A stretch of DNA of 6,982 bases from Clostridiaceae bacterium UBA6110. GTDB taxonomy: Bacteria; Bacillota; Clostridia; Clostridiales; Clostridiaceae. The stretch is from the NCBI GenBank assembly GCA_002428415.1, contig DIWI01000019.1, positions 2,592 to 9,573 of the forward strand, in the 5' to 3' direction. Positions 1 through 6,296 of this stretch are shown here, in pieces. How positions within the stretch are numbered: position 1 is the first letter of the stretch; each line of letters begins with the position of its first letter. Both the position numbers and the translations under genes were made by a program. The notes beneath the pieces are model-generated. The model had not been told where the DNA came from. It was given only the letters and a program-made list of their open reading frames with translations, and did not search any database.

Positions 1-175
1 TTATTACCTTCTTGCCGTTCGCCTTGACAGAACATGCCCCTCCGCCTATTGAGAACTCATATTCCTTTGTTTCAAGCTCCTTCTGGGCATCCTCGATCTG
101 CTTCTGCATTTTCTGCGCCTGCTTGAGAAGCGCGTTCATATTTCCTCCACCCATTCCTGGGAATCCCTTTGCCAT
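1..175 (-). CDS. ybaB: YbaB/EbfC family nucleoid-associated protein, N-terminal part
   Basis: Only the first 58 codons are present; the gene runs off the left edge. The translation starts MAKGFPGMGGGNMNALLKQA, continues with a charged helix rich in Gln, Lys and Glu (about residues 14-38), then a Gly-rich strand (IGGG, residues 43-46) and VKANGKK. This is the usual YbaB/EbfC opening: a Met/Gly-rich tail, a coiled-coil helix, then the beta sheet. Family members are small (about 100-115 aa) dimers that bind DNA and coat the nucleoid. The start at 175 is fixed by GGAGGT at 184-189, six to seven bases upstream. It lies 45 bp after dnaX on the same strand, the classic dnaX-ybaB-recR arrangement, so recR is expected next. 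The family call is firm; the exact cellular role is inferred. Confidence 0.93.
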   Translation of the reverse strand, partial: MAKGFPGMGGGNMNALLKQAQKMQKQIEDAQKELETKEYEFSIGGGACSVKANGKKVI

Positions 176-204
176 TTCATTACCTCCAAAATTTCTTTCA
201 ATAT

Positions 205-234
205 ATTATACTATAGACTTCTATTCATCTACAA
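205..234 (-). promoter_or_regulatory. possible internal promoter for ybaB(-recR)
   Basis: A perfect TATAAT (205-210, minus strand) lies just after the dnaX stop codon. TTGTAG (229-234) sits 18 bases upstream of it, inside the last dnaX codons. It could give ybaB and recR transcription independent of dnaX. The region is AT-rich, so chance is a real possibility; no experimental support is visible. Confidence 0.3.
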
Positions 235-1864
235 TCTCGACACCAGTACCCTGAAGTGATTCGGCAAGCGTACCCTTCGCAGCTGCTTCTGGCTCCTGTT
301 CCTTATCACCCTCTACAGAGAACTTGAACTTCACCTTTTCACCAAGTATGGCTGCTGCCGTATCCTCAAGGACATCCCGGTATTCCTTTTTCTCAAGCCT
401 CTTCTTGTTGAACGAATACTCCTTTGCAAACCTGACCTCTATGACACCCCTGTCGCATTTCATGGGATTCCCAACAATTACTGAAGCCTGGATTATCATT
501 TGCCTTCTCGCCTTTAGAGCCTCCATGATTTCCTTCCAGCTTCTTTTAACCATATCCAGCGTTACCTTGCAGTCATCATTGAAGATGTCTTCATTTATCC
601 TGACCGCTTCCTTCATCACCTTCAGGTCTTCAGGTCCTGTCAGTGACTGGCTTTTTAAAGCCGATGGCTTTGGATCCGGCTTCACTTCGGATTTTGCCGC
701 AGGCTGCAGGTTGCCATTCCTGATATAGTCTTCAAGCATGGATATCCTGCTGAGCATCGATTCCCTTGATGAATCAAGCTCAGTCTTGGTAAGGTTAATT
801 ATTGCAAGTTCAAGATAGATCCTGGACTGCTTGCTGAACTTAGCCTGCTCCTCAGCTTCCTGGAGAAGCCTTATGGCTTTGGTAATCATTTCATTTCCGG
901 CAAGGTCACCCTGAATCTTTAAAAGTTCAATATCTTCCCTTGTCATGTCGATGACCTGCTCCGGATCCGGCATTATCTTTCCAACAAGTATGTTCCTGAA
1001 ATGGAGAACAAGGTCCTTAGTAAAACCATAAGGGTCCTTTCCTCCATCTACCACTTCATCAAGTATCTGTATGGCACTCCTGACATCCTTCTTAAGAATG
1101 GCTTCTGAAATCCTGAACAGGTTCTCAGTTCCAGAAAGACCCAGCATGTCCAGGACCTCATCATAGTCCAGCTTTCCTTCCCCCATGCTGATCGCCTGAT
1201 CCATCATGCTCAGCGCATCTCTCATGGCTCCATCAGATACACGGGCAATCAGCTCCAGGCTTTTGTCCTCAGCGTATATGCCTTTTTTGTCAGCAATAAG
1301 CCTTAGCCTTTTACCTATCTCCTCATACCTTATACGTTTGAAATCAAACCTCTGGCATCTTGAGAGTATGGTGACTGGAAGCTTCTGAGGGTCTGTAGTC
1401 GCCAAAATGAATACCACATGCGACGGAGGCTCTTCAAGCGTCTTGAGGAATGCATTTACAGCTCCTGTAGACAGCATATGAACCTCATCGAGGATATACA
1501 CCTTGTATTTCCCCTCATGCGGTGGATACTGGACCTCATCCACAAGCTCCCTTATATCGTCGACCTTGTTGTTTGTTGCAGCATCCTGCTCGATGACATC
1601 CAGAGACAGACCCGAGTCGATCTTCCTGCACATGTGACAGACATTGCAGGGCTCTCCGTCCTTCAGGTCAATGCAATTTAGAGCCTTGGCCATTATCTTG
1701 GCGCAGGTGGTCTTTCCTGTTCCCCTGGTTCCACTGAAGAGGTATGCATGACCTATCCTGCCCGCCTTGATCTCATTGATAAGTGTAGTAGTTATATGTT
1801 CCTGTCCGATAACATCACTGAAGACCTTCGGTCTCCATTCTCTGTACAGCGCCGTGTATGCCAT
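221..1864 (-). CDS. dnaX: DNA polymerase III subunit gamma/tau (clamp-loader ATPase)
   Basis: This 547-aa protein is the motor subunit of the clamp loader, which opens the beta sliding clamp and places it on primed DNA. The AAA+ core is complete: Walker A GTRGTGKT (residues 45-52), a zinc-binding set of Cys64, Cys73, Cys76 and Cys79, Walker B ILDEVHML (124-131), sensor-1 region ATTDP, the SRC arginine-finger motif (168-170), and sensor-2 Arg215 in DGAMRDAL. The middle part (about 240-375) is the helical collar and oligomerisation domain. A Pro/Lys-rich linker (about 385-410) leads to a tau-type C-terminal domain. The start at 1864 is preferred over 1879 because GGAAGGTG (1870-1877) sits five bases upstream and MAYTALYREWRP is the usual family N terminus. 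I see no convincing programmed frameshift for a short gamma form. ybaB follows after 45 bp. Confidence 0.97.
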   Translation of the reverse strand: MAYTALYREWRPKVFSDVIGQEHITTTLINEIKAGRIGHAYLFSGTRGTGKTTCAKIMAKALNCIDLKDGEPCNVCHMCRKIDSGLSLDVIEQDAATNNKVDDIRELVDEVQYPPHEGKYKVYILDEVHMLSTGAVNAFLKTLEEPPSHVVFILATTDPQKLPVTILSRCQRFDFKRIRYEEIGKRLRLIADKKGIYAEDKSLELIARVSDGAMRDALSMMDQAISMGEGKLDYDEVLDMLGLSGTENLFRISEAILKKDVRSAIQILDEVVDGGKDPYGFTKDLVLHFRNILVGKIMPDPEQVIDMTREDIELLKIQGDLAGNEMITKAIRLLQEAEEQAKFSKQSRIYLELAIINLTKTELDSSRESMLSRISMLEDYIRNGNLQPAAKSEVKPDPKPSALKSQSLTGPEDLKVMKEAVRINEDIFNDDCKVTLDMVKRSWKEIMEALKARRQMIIQASVIVGNPMKCDRGVIEVRFAKEYSFNKKRLEKKEYRDVLEDTAAAILGEKVKFKFSVEGDKEQEPEAAAKGTLAESLQGTGVEIVDE

Positions 1865-1905
1865 GGATTCACCTTCCATTCGTGCCTATTGCTTAATCAA
1901 CCTCT

Positions 1906-1911
1906 ATTATA
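1906..1911 (-). promoter_or_regulatory. -10 element of the probable dnaX promoter
   Basis: A perfect TATAAT on the minus strand lies 41 bases upstream of the dnaX ATG. The -35 region, around 1929-1935, is poor. A leader of roughly 35 nt is implied. A 14-bp palindrome lies just upstream, at 1935-1948, and is listed separately. Confidence 0.55.
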
Positions 1912-1934
1912 CTATATTTTCCATCTGTTTAGCC

Positions 1935-1948
1935 TTGCCTTAAGGCAA
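1935..1948. repeat. 14-bp perfect palindrome upstream of dnaX
   Basis: TTGCCTTAAGGCAA is a perfect inverted repeat with no spacer. It sits next to the -35 zone of the probable dnaX promoter, in the 254-bp gap between the divergent dnaX and exported-protein genes. It could be an operator for a dimeric regulator of either gene. No known consensus was recognised. Confidence 0.35.
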
Positions 1949-2118
1949 TTCAATTCAAACCGCAATTGTCGAAGAATATCACAAATTTACGGCCATATGT
2001 CGAAGTTTGATGAGCGAAACCTTGCCAAACCGCCTCATAATCAAGCCTTTCTTCACACGAATTTCATACTCTTGGTTTATCATGAAGTTATCAAATCACA
2101 CGAAAGAGAGTTGATCAC

Positions 2119-2769
2119 ATGAAGAAGATAGTCGGAGCAGTGCTCCTGTCGCTCCTTGCCTTTGGAGCAACAATGTCACTTAACACAACAGAGGCGTATG
2201 CAAAAACAGTCAAGAACACCGACAGGCCTGCAAAGGTAATGAAGGTGGAAGAGAAGAAAACTCCTCCAAAGTCAGCATCTGCAATTGCGAATGAGTACAT
2301 CAAGGAAGAAGGAATCGAAAAGCTCAGGGATGCCGGTAACATAATTGCCGCAGTATCTGACGCGATGGGTCCTGATTCATCGTTCAACGGGATTGCAAAG
2401 ACAGACGTTGAGGCATACAAATCTGCAGTCGTAGCGTTCGTAGACGCTTATGTCGTTGCACACCCTGAAGCAGTAAAGACCGAAGATACCGAAGAGGCTG
2501 AGGAAGCCCCTGAAGCAATCGAGGAAGAGGATGCCGAAGTCAAAGATGCTCCAGCTGTTGCCAACATGGCACTAAGGAAAACTGGACTCAGCAGACTAAC
2601 CGAGAATGGAAATGTGATTGCGGCCATAGCTAAAGAAATGGCTGAAGACGGAACCTTCAAGGGTGTCTTGAATACAGCAGTAGAAAACTACAAGAATGCT
2701 GTGATGGACTTCATCAATTCATTCGGGATCGTGCTTCCATCAGCAATGACAATCATAACAAGCATATAG
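2119..2769 (+). CDS. exported protein of unknown function with a tandem internal repeat
   Basis: The 216-aa product is not recognised as a named family. It has a signal peptide: MKK, a hydrophobic stretch (residues 4-20), and a likely signal peptidase I site after AYA (residue 28). There is no lipobox or cell-wall sorting motif, so the mature protein is probably secreted or loosely surface-associated. A Lys/Pro-rich segment (about 29-51) leads to repeat A (53-111), a very acidic Glu/Ala linker (115-143), repeat B (144-202) and a short apolar tail. The repeats align without gaps at 23 of 59 identical positions, sharing the pattern AxAxAN, GN-I/V-IAA, FxG, VExYKxAV. Predicted structure is mainly helical. 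The SD is modest (GAGAG, 2106-2110, eight bases before the ATG), and no clear promoter was seen upstream. The signal peptide, long open frame and preserved repeat argue for a real gene. It stands alone, convergent with thrB. Confidence 0.85.
   Translation: MKKIVGAVLLSLLAFGATMSLNTTEAYAKTVKNTDRPAKVMKVEEKKTPPKSASAIANEYIKEEGIEKLRDAGNIIAAVSDAMGPDSSFNGIAKTDVEAYKSAVVAFVDAYVVAHPEAVKTEDTEEAEEAPEAIEEEDAEVKDAPAVANMALRKTGLSRLTENGNVIAAIAKEMAEDGTFKGVLNTAVENYKNAVMDFINSFGIVLPSAMTIITSI
2275..2724 (+). repeat. duplicated ~59-residue domain in the exported protein
   Basis: Copy A is encoded at 2275-2451 and copy B at 2548-2724, separated by an acidic linker. Alignment at a constant offset of 91 residues gives 23 identities in 59 with no gaps, and most other positions are conservative. 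The DNA copies have diverged, so this is an old duplication rather than a recent recombination product. Confidence 0.85.
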
Positions 2770-2819
2770 GAAAATACCGGTGCCAGGCAGTCCACATACT
2801 GCCTGGCACCGGTATTTTC
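2770..2819. terminator. bidirectional intrinsic terminator between the exported-protein gene and thrB
   Basis: Arms at 2770-2791 and 2798-2819 form a 22-bp perfect inverted repeat around the six-base loop CCACAT. The stem core is GC-rich (CCGGTGCCAGGCAGT) and its base is AAAATA/TATTTT, so a U-rich 3' arm is produced on either strand. It begins directly after the stop codon of the plus-strand gene, and its other end overlaps the thrB stop codon. This is the expected shape for a shared terminator of two convergent genes. Confidence 0.88.
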
Positions 2820-3718
2820 TATCTGTATACTATTGCGCCTTTGTTTTGCAGACTCAGTATCCTTACGTCAGACTCAATGCCTGCGCTTCTGAATCCCTCT
2901 TCCATTGCTACCCTTACAGATTCTGAGTTATGCTCGTCAGCGAATGCTATTACCGTGGGACCTGCTCCGCTGAGTGCAGCTGAGAAGGCACCTGCTCCGA
3001 GAGCTCTTCTCTTGACCTCTTCGAGACCGGGAACCAGCGGCATCCTGTATGGCTCGTGAAGCCTGTCGTTCATGGCCTTCCTGAGAAGGCTGTAATCCTT
3101 CATAAGTAGCGAGTATACAAGGAGAGATGCATTGCCTATGTTGAAGATGGCATCCTCTCTGCTTACCGTCCTTGGGAGGATAGCCCTTGATTTTTCCGTA
3201 GGCAGTTCAAACTCAGGGATCGCAACAACCGCAAGAAGCTTATCATCAACATCGATCTTCCTGTAAATTATCTCCTTGCCCTCCATCCTGCTGAGGACAA
3301 ATCCTCCAAACAGAGCAGGAGCGACATTGTCAGGATGTCCTTCGACTTCAGTAGCCATCTTCAGAAGCTCGTAGTCCGATATGTTTGCGGCAGATATCTC
3401 CCTTGCCGCCAAAAGCCCGGCGATAATAGCCGATGCGCTGCTGCCAAGGCCTCTTGATAGAGGTATTCCATTGATTATCCTGACAGAAAGTCCTTTAGGT
3501 TCATATCCCGCCGCATCAAAAAGCTTTTTGGCACACTTGTATATGAGATTATCTTCGGTGCAAGAAAGCTCTTCGCTGCCCTCACCCTCTGATGTTATCC
3601 TTATCCCTTCCCCGCCTGTTTCCATTATGACTTCAGTATACATGTCTAGCGCCAGTCCCATTGTATCGAAACCCGGTCCTAGATTAGCAGTCGTCGCTGG
3701 TACGATTACCCTTACCAT
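2819..3718 (-). CDS. thrB: homoserine kinase
   Basis: ThrB phosphorylates L-homoserine with ATP to O-phosphohomoserine, the step before threonine synthase. The 299-aa product is a full-length GHMP kinase: N-terminal VPATTANLGPGFDTMGLAL (residues 6-24), the ATP phosphate-binding loop PLSRGLGSSASA (86-97), the conserved EGHPDN segment (126-131), and the C-terminal GHMP motif ALSGAGPT (248-255). The start at 3718 is chosen over 3730 because GGAGG (3724-3728) lies five bases upstream of it, whereas the upstream ATG is itself part of that binding site. It follows hom by 82 bp with no terminator seen between, so the two are probably co-transcribed. The stop codon lies within the terminator hairpin. 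Confidence 0.96.
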   Translation of the reverse strand: MVRVIVPATTANLGPGFDTMGLALDMYTEVIMETGGEGIRITSEGEGSEELSCTEDNLIYKCAKKLFDAAGYEPKGLSVRIINGIPLSRGLGSSASAIIAGLLAAREISAANISDYELLKMATEVEGHPDNVAPALFGGFVLSRMEGKEIIYRKIDVDDKLLAVVAIPEFELPTEKSRAILPRTVSREDAIFNIGNASLLVYSLLMKDYSLLRKAMNDRLHEPYRMPLVPGLEEVKRRALGAGAFSAALSGAGPTVIAFADEHNSESVRVAMEEGFRSAGIESDVRILSLQNKGAIVYR

Positions 3719-3800
3719 TCCTACCTCCATGCGAAGCCTTCAATATTTCACAGCTCCGCCCATAGCTTACTTCCCTTTTCATATACCTATTCTAAACAAG

Positions 3801-5096
3801 TTATCTCTTTCCTTCTTCGACCCTTATGACGCTTGTCACTTTCTCTACCACATCAAGCTTTTCGATAGCCGCCAGAGAATCCCTTACATTCTTCTCTTGG
3901 ACCTTATGGGTTACAAGGACAATTTCAGCTACTCCGCTGTCATCCCTGTACTGCTGCCTTACCAAAGCTATGCTGACGCCGTGGTCGCCAAAAACAGTGG
4001 CAATCTTCGCGAAGACGCCGGGTATGTCCTTTACCTTCATCCTGGTATAGAATGCGGTGTCAATCTCCGATATGTCCTTGATTTCCTTTCTCTTGACTAT
4101 CTTCCTGTAGCTTGATCCCATTGTGTCGTTGATGAAATCCCTGGTTGCCTTCATAAGGTCGCCAATGACTGCACTTGCAGTCGGAAGCTCCCCTGCTCCA
4201 CGTCCGTAGAACATGGTCTCGCCTACTGCATTGCCTTCTACAAAGATTGCATTGAAGACATCATTTACAGCTGCAAGCGGATGATCCTTGGGTATGAATA
4301 CCGGATGGACTCTTGCCTCAGCCTTGTCATCCACATTCATGCCTATTCCAAGCAGCTTGATTACATAGCCAAGCTCATCAGCATACTTTATGTCATCCTT
4401 GGTTATCTTAGTAATGCCCTCAACGTATACGTCATTGAAGGTTATCTTGGTATCGAATGCGATAGTGCTGAGTATCGCAATCTTCCTTGCTGCATCAAGT
4501 CCTTCAACATCAGCGGTAGGGTCGCTTTCTGCATATCCAAGTGCGACAGCATCCTTCAAGACATCCTCGTAGCTCCTGCCCTCTTTCGTCATCTTAGTAA
4601 GTATGTAGTTGGTAGTTCCGTTAATTATTCCCATTATCTTTCTTATCTTATTGCCGGCAAGGTCCTCTTTTAAAGTTCCGATTATCGGTATGCCACCTGC
4701 TACGGATGCCTCAAAATAGAGGTCCCTTCCATTCTGATGGGCAAGCTCTGAAAGCTCTTCCTCATGCAGAGCGATAAGGTCCTTGTTTGCTGTGATTACC
4801 TGCTTCTTTGCAGAAAGCGCTCTTTTGATATAGTCCATGGCCAGGTCCACGCTTCCCATTACCTCGATCACTATATCTATATCATCATTCTCAAGGATAT
4901 CACGAGGATCAAACGTAATGAGCTCTGATGGTATTTCCGGATCCCTTTCCTTGTCCTTGTTCCTTACAAGAATTTTTTCGATCCTGATTTCCTTCCCGAC
5001 TTTCTTGGTGATGATATCCTTATTCTCCTGGAGCATCTTGTATACTCCGGTTCCCACTGTACCCAGGCCTACCAGGCCTACTCTTACATGATCCAT
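3801..5096 (-). CDS. hom: homoserine dehydrogenase with C-terminal ACT domain
   Basis: This enzyme reduces L-aspartate 4-semialdehyde to L-homoserine with NAD(P)H, at the branch to threonine and methionine. The 431-aa protein shows a Rossmann fold with GLGTVGTG (residues 10-17), the TANK loop with catalytic Lys105, the substrate region GIINGTTNYI (156-165), and the catalytic segment around Asp201 and Lys205 (EGLDAARKIAIL). An ACT domain follows (about 349-431, with KVKDIPGVFAKIATVFGDHG). It is the monofunctional Bacillus-type enzyme, without a fused aspartate kinase. ACT domains in this family usually mediate threonine feedback inhibition; that is inferred here. The start at 5096 is preferred over an ATG at 5123 because GGGGAG (5103-5108) is correctly spaced and MDHVRVGLVGLG is the normal N terminus. 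It is followed by thrB and has its own promoter and leader. Confidence 0.97.
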   Translation of the reverse strand: MDHVRVGLVGLGTVGTGVYKMLQENKDIITKKVGKEIRIEKILVRNKDKERDPEIPSELITFDPRDILENDDIDIVIEVMGSVDLAMDYIKRALSAKKQVITANKDLIALHEEELSELAHQNGRDLYFEASVAGGIPIIGTLKEDLAGNKIRKIMGIINGTTNYILTKMTKEGRSYEDVLKDAVALGYAESDPTADVEGLDAARKIAILSTIAFDTKITFNDVYVEGITKITKDDIKYADELGYVIKLLGIGMNVDDKAEARVHPVFIPKDHPLAAVNDVFNAIFVEGNAVGETMFYGRGAGELPTASAVIGDLMKATRDFINDTMGSSYRKIVKRKEIKDISEIDTAFYTRMKVKDIPGVFAKIATVFGDHGVSIALVRQQYRDDSGVAEIVLVTHKVQEKNVRDSLAAIEKLDVVEKVTSVIRVEEGKR

Positions 5097-5097
5097 G

Positions 5098-5184
5098 TTA
5101 CACTCCCCATCTCGCAGGGCCATGAAGAAGCAGGCAGCTAAAGGTATTACCTTGCGCTGCCTGTTTCATGTCCAAACGCTTCAT
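5098..5184 (-). CDS. possible leader ORF (28 codons) overlapping the hom ribosome binding site
   Basis: A short frame starts with ATG at 5184 (MKRLDMKQAAQG...) and ends in TAA at 5098-5100, one base before the hom ATG. It contains the leader hairpin and the hom Shine-Dalgarno sequence. Such placement would suit translational coupling. Against it, no good ribosome binding site precedes its ATG, and it has only one Thr codon and no Ile codon, so it is not a classical threonine attenuator peptide. It may be chance. Confidence 0.22.
   Translation of the reverse strand: MKRLDMKQAAQGNTFSCLLLHGPARWGV
5131..5163 (-). promoter_or_regulatory. strong hairpin in the hom leader
   Basis: On the minus strand CAGGCAGC (5156-5163) pairs with GCTGCCTG (5131-5138). 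Inside, AAGGT (5149-5153) pairs with ACCTT (5141-5145) around a three-base loop, with a two-by-two internal loop between the stems. That gives 13 base pairs. No U-tract follows, so it is not an intrinsic terminator. It lies about 35 nt upstream of the hom start, and may affect RNA stability or translation. T-box features were looked for and not found. Confidence 0.55.
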
Positions 5185-5236
5185 CAATTCAAAATTACCG
5201 TGCAACCGAGAGCTTTCCGACTCTCTGATTTTTTTA

Positions 5237-5264
5237 ATTATATCAGATGTGTGCGTAATTGCAA
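5237..5264 (-). promoter_or_regulatory. probable sigma-A promoter for hom-thrB
   Basis: TTGCAA (5259-5264) and TATAAT (5237-5242) are separated by 16 bases. A TG one base before the -10 makes an extended -10 element. Transcription would begin near 5230, giving a leader of about 134 nt before hom. The leader contains a small hairpin (GAGAG/CTCTC, 5208-5225) and the larger one at 5131-5163. Confidence 0.72.
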
Positions 5265-5288
5265 GTCACTTGTCCACGAAAATGGACC

Positions 5289-6092
5289 TTAAGACCTCTT
5301 ATCAAGCCAGGCAATTGCCTCGCTTATGACCTCGTCCTTATCAACCTCATTGAAAATCTCATGGTAAAGTTTTGAATAAATCTTGAGGCTCTTGTCTTTT
5401 GATGCTATCTCGCCGAAGAACTCCCTTGAATCAGAGTTGGAAACCAATCCATCGTCGCAGCCATGCATAAGGTATACAGGATCTGAGAAATTTCCGGGAT
5501 TCTCCTTGAGATATTTGATTCCGCTGAAAATTGTATAGAACATGCCTGCTGAAATCTGCTTCTCGACAAGCGGGTCTTCCTGGTACGCCGCCACTACCTC
5601 CGGGTCGCTGCACACGCCCGCACCAAGCTCATTTGGGAAGTATGTCTCAGCGGGTAAATCAGCAGGTAAGGCAGAACCAGCTCCAGCGTTGTTTCTTGTA
5701 AGCGCTCCGGAAAGAACATAGCCATCAGCCTTTCCTGGATAGTGGCTTCCGAAAAGTGCTGATGCGTAGCCTCCCATGCTATGCCCGACAACAAATAGCT
5801 TGGCTCCCGGATTCTCGGACTTCATGAGGTCGAACACTGCGTTGACATCCTCGAATATCTCATTATAGGTTCCATAGAATACACGCTTTCCTTCTGATTT
5901 TCCGTGTCCTCTGTGGTCGAACCTGTAAACTGAATACCCGCTGCTGTTCAGCTTCTCGGCAAGATATTCGTATCTTCCAAGATGCTCGCAGAGCCCGTGT
6001 ACTATCAGTACAACGGCCTTCTTGTGCATTACCTCGTCCTTTTTAACAAAAAGACCTGTCCCGTCATACGATTGGAAAATTCTCTCCTTCAT
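5289..6092 (-). CDS. alpha/beta hydrolase, monoacylglycerol lipase / lysophospholipase type
   Basis: The 267-aa protein is a typical serine hydrolase of the monoacylglycerol lipase (PldB-like) group, which cleaves fatty acyl esters from monoglycerides or lysolipids. Visible are the oxyanion-region VHG (residues 31-33) followed by EHLGRY, the FDHRGHGKSEG segment (58-68), the nucleophile elbow GHSMGG with Ser105, the acid in HGCDDGLV (probably Asp214), and the base His244 in YHEIFNE. A cap region lies around 135-195. No signal peptide is seen, so it should be cytoplasmic. The ribosome binding site AGGAGGG, four bases before the ATG, is excellent. Substrate is not determined by sequence; other small esters are possible. 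It has its own promoter and a cre-like site, and ends about 165 bp before hom with no strong terminator, so some read-through into hom is possible. Confidence 0.88.
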   Translation of the reverse strand: MKERIFQSYDGTGLFVKKDEVMHKKAVVLIVHGLCEHLGRYEYLAEKLNSSGYSVYRFDHRGHGKSEGKRVFYGTYNEIFEDVNAVFDLMKSENPGAKLFVVGHSMGGYASALFGSHYPGKADGYVLSGALTRNNAGAGSALPADLPAETYFPNELGAGVCSDPEVVAAYQEDPLVEKQISAGMFYTIFSGIKYLKENPGNFSDPVYLMHGCDDGLVSNSDSREFFGEIASKDKSLKIYSKLYHEIFNEVDKDEVISEAIAWLDKRS

Positions 6093-6118
6093 TTTACCCT
6101 CCTTATTGATCTTTTAAA

Positions 6119-6133
6119 TCTAAACGTTTCCAT
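6119..6133 (-). promoter_or_regulatory. cre-like operator (candidate CcpA site) at the hydrolase promoter
   Basis: The minus-strand 15-mer ATGGAAACGTTTAGA matches the cre consensus WTGNAANCGNWNNCW at every defined position except the C near the end. It has the palindromic core AAACGTTT. It begins about eight bases after the -10 element, at or just after the expected transcription start, a position where CcpA normally represses. Another LacI-family regulator could also recognise such a core. Confidence 0.55.
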
Positions 6134-6140
6134 AGACAAT

Positions 6141-6149
6141 ATTATACCA
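6141..6149 (-). promoter_or_regulatory. extended -10 promoter for the alpha/beta hydrolase gene
   Basis: TGGTATAAT on the minus strand is a perfect extended -10 element (TGnTATAAT). No good -35 hexamer is seen 16-18 bases upstream, which extended -10 promoters tolerate. Transcription would start near 6134, about 42 nt before the ATG. Confidence 0.65.
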
Positions 6150-6214
6150 TATCCCAATCGATAAGCATTCCAGAATCCACTGAAGCAGAATCCTGCTCAG
6201 GTTCTTATACATAA

Positions 6215-6243
6215 TTGCATCCTGCTGGAAATGATATTACAAT
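6215..6243 (+). promoter_or_regulatory. possible promoter for the small membrane protein gene
   Basis: TTGCAT (6215-6220) and TACAAT (6238-6243) are separated by exactly 17 bases. The -10 matches five of six consensus positions, the -35 only three. If real, transcription starts near 6250, which excludes an ATG at 6231 and supports the start at 6297. Confidence 0.4.
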
Positions 6244-6296
6244 TGAAGGGAATACTTCCGGCAAGGCTAAACCCTGCCCTGAAAGGCGGTCTTTTA

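Noticed and set aside
324..728. 134-codon open frame on the plus strand.
   Set aside because: It is antisense to the dnaX C-terminal region, has no ribosome binding site worth noting and no recognisable protein features.
1283..1288. Run of six A on the minus strand within dnaX, resembling the frameshift heptamer used to make gamma in E. coli.
   Set aside because: In the dnaX frame it reads GAC AAA AAA GGC, not A AAA AAG, and it lies in the AAA+ domain near codon 193, far too early to give a working gamma subunit.
3719..3800. Short minus-strand ATG frame starting in the hom-thrB gap.
   Set aside because: It has only a weak upstream purine stretch, runs into thrB out of frame, and shows no protein-like features.
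3381..4115. 244-codon open frame on the plus strand.
   Set aside because: It is antisense to thrB and hom, both of which have complete family motifs, and its translation shows no coherent domain. It is a shadow frame.
5097..5230. T-box, glycine or similar known riboswitch in the hom leader.
   Set aside because: The T-box core (AGGGTGG-type) and the conserved glycine riboswitch bases are absent, and no terminator with a U-tract is present.
5272..5287. Small hairpin GTCCA/TGGAC just after the hydrolase stop codon, considered as a terminator.
   Set aside because: The stem is only five base pairs and no T-tract follows on the minus strand.
6171..6193. Direct repeat CAGAATCC (6171-6178 and 6186-6193).
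   Set aside because: Two eight-base copies 15 bp apart in a short intergenic region can easily arise by chance, and no third copy is present.
6231..6296. Upstream ATG giving a 139-aa version of the small membrane protein.
   Set aside because: The extra 22 residues do not look like a natural N terminus, the candidate -10 element overlaps this stretch, and the ATG at 6297 has a ribosome binding site and an MKK start.
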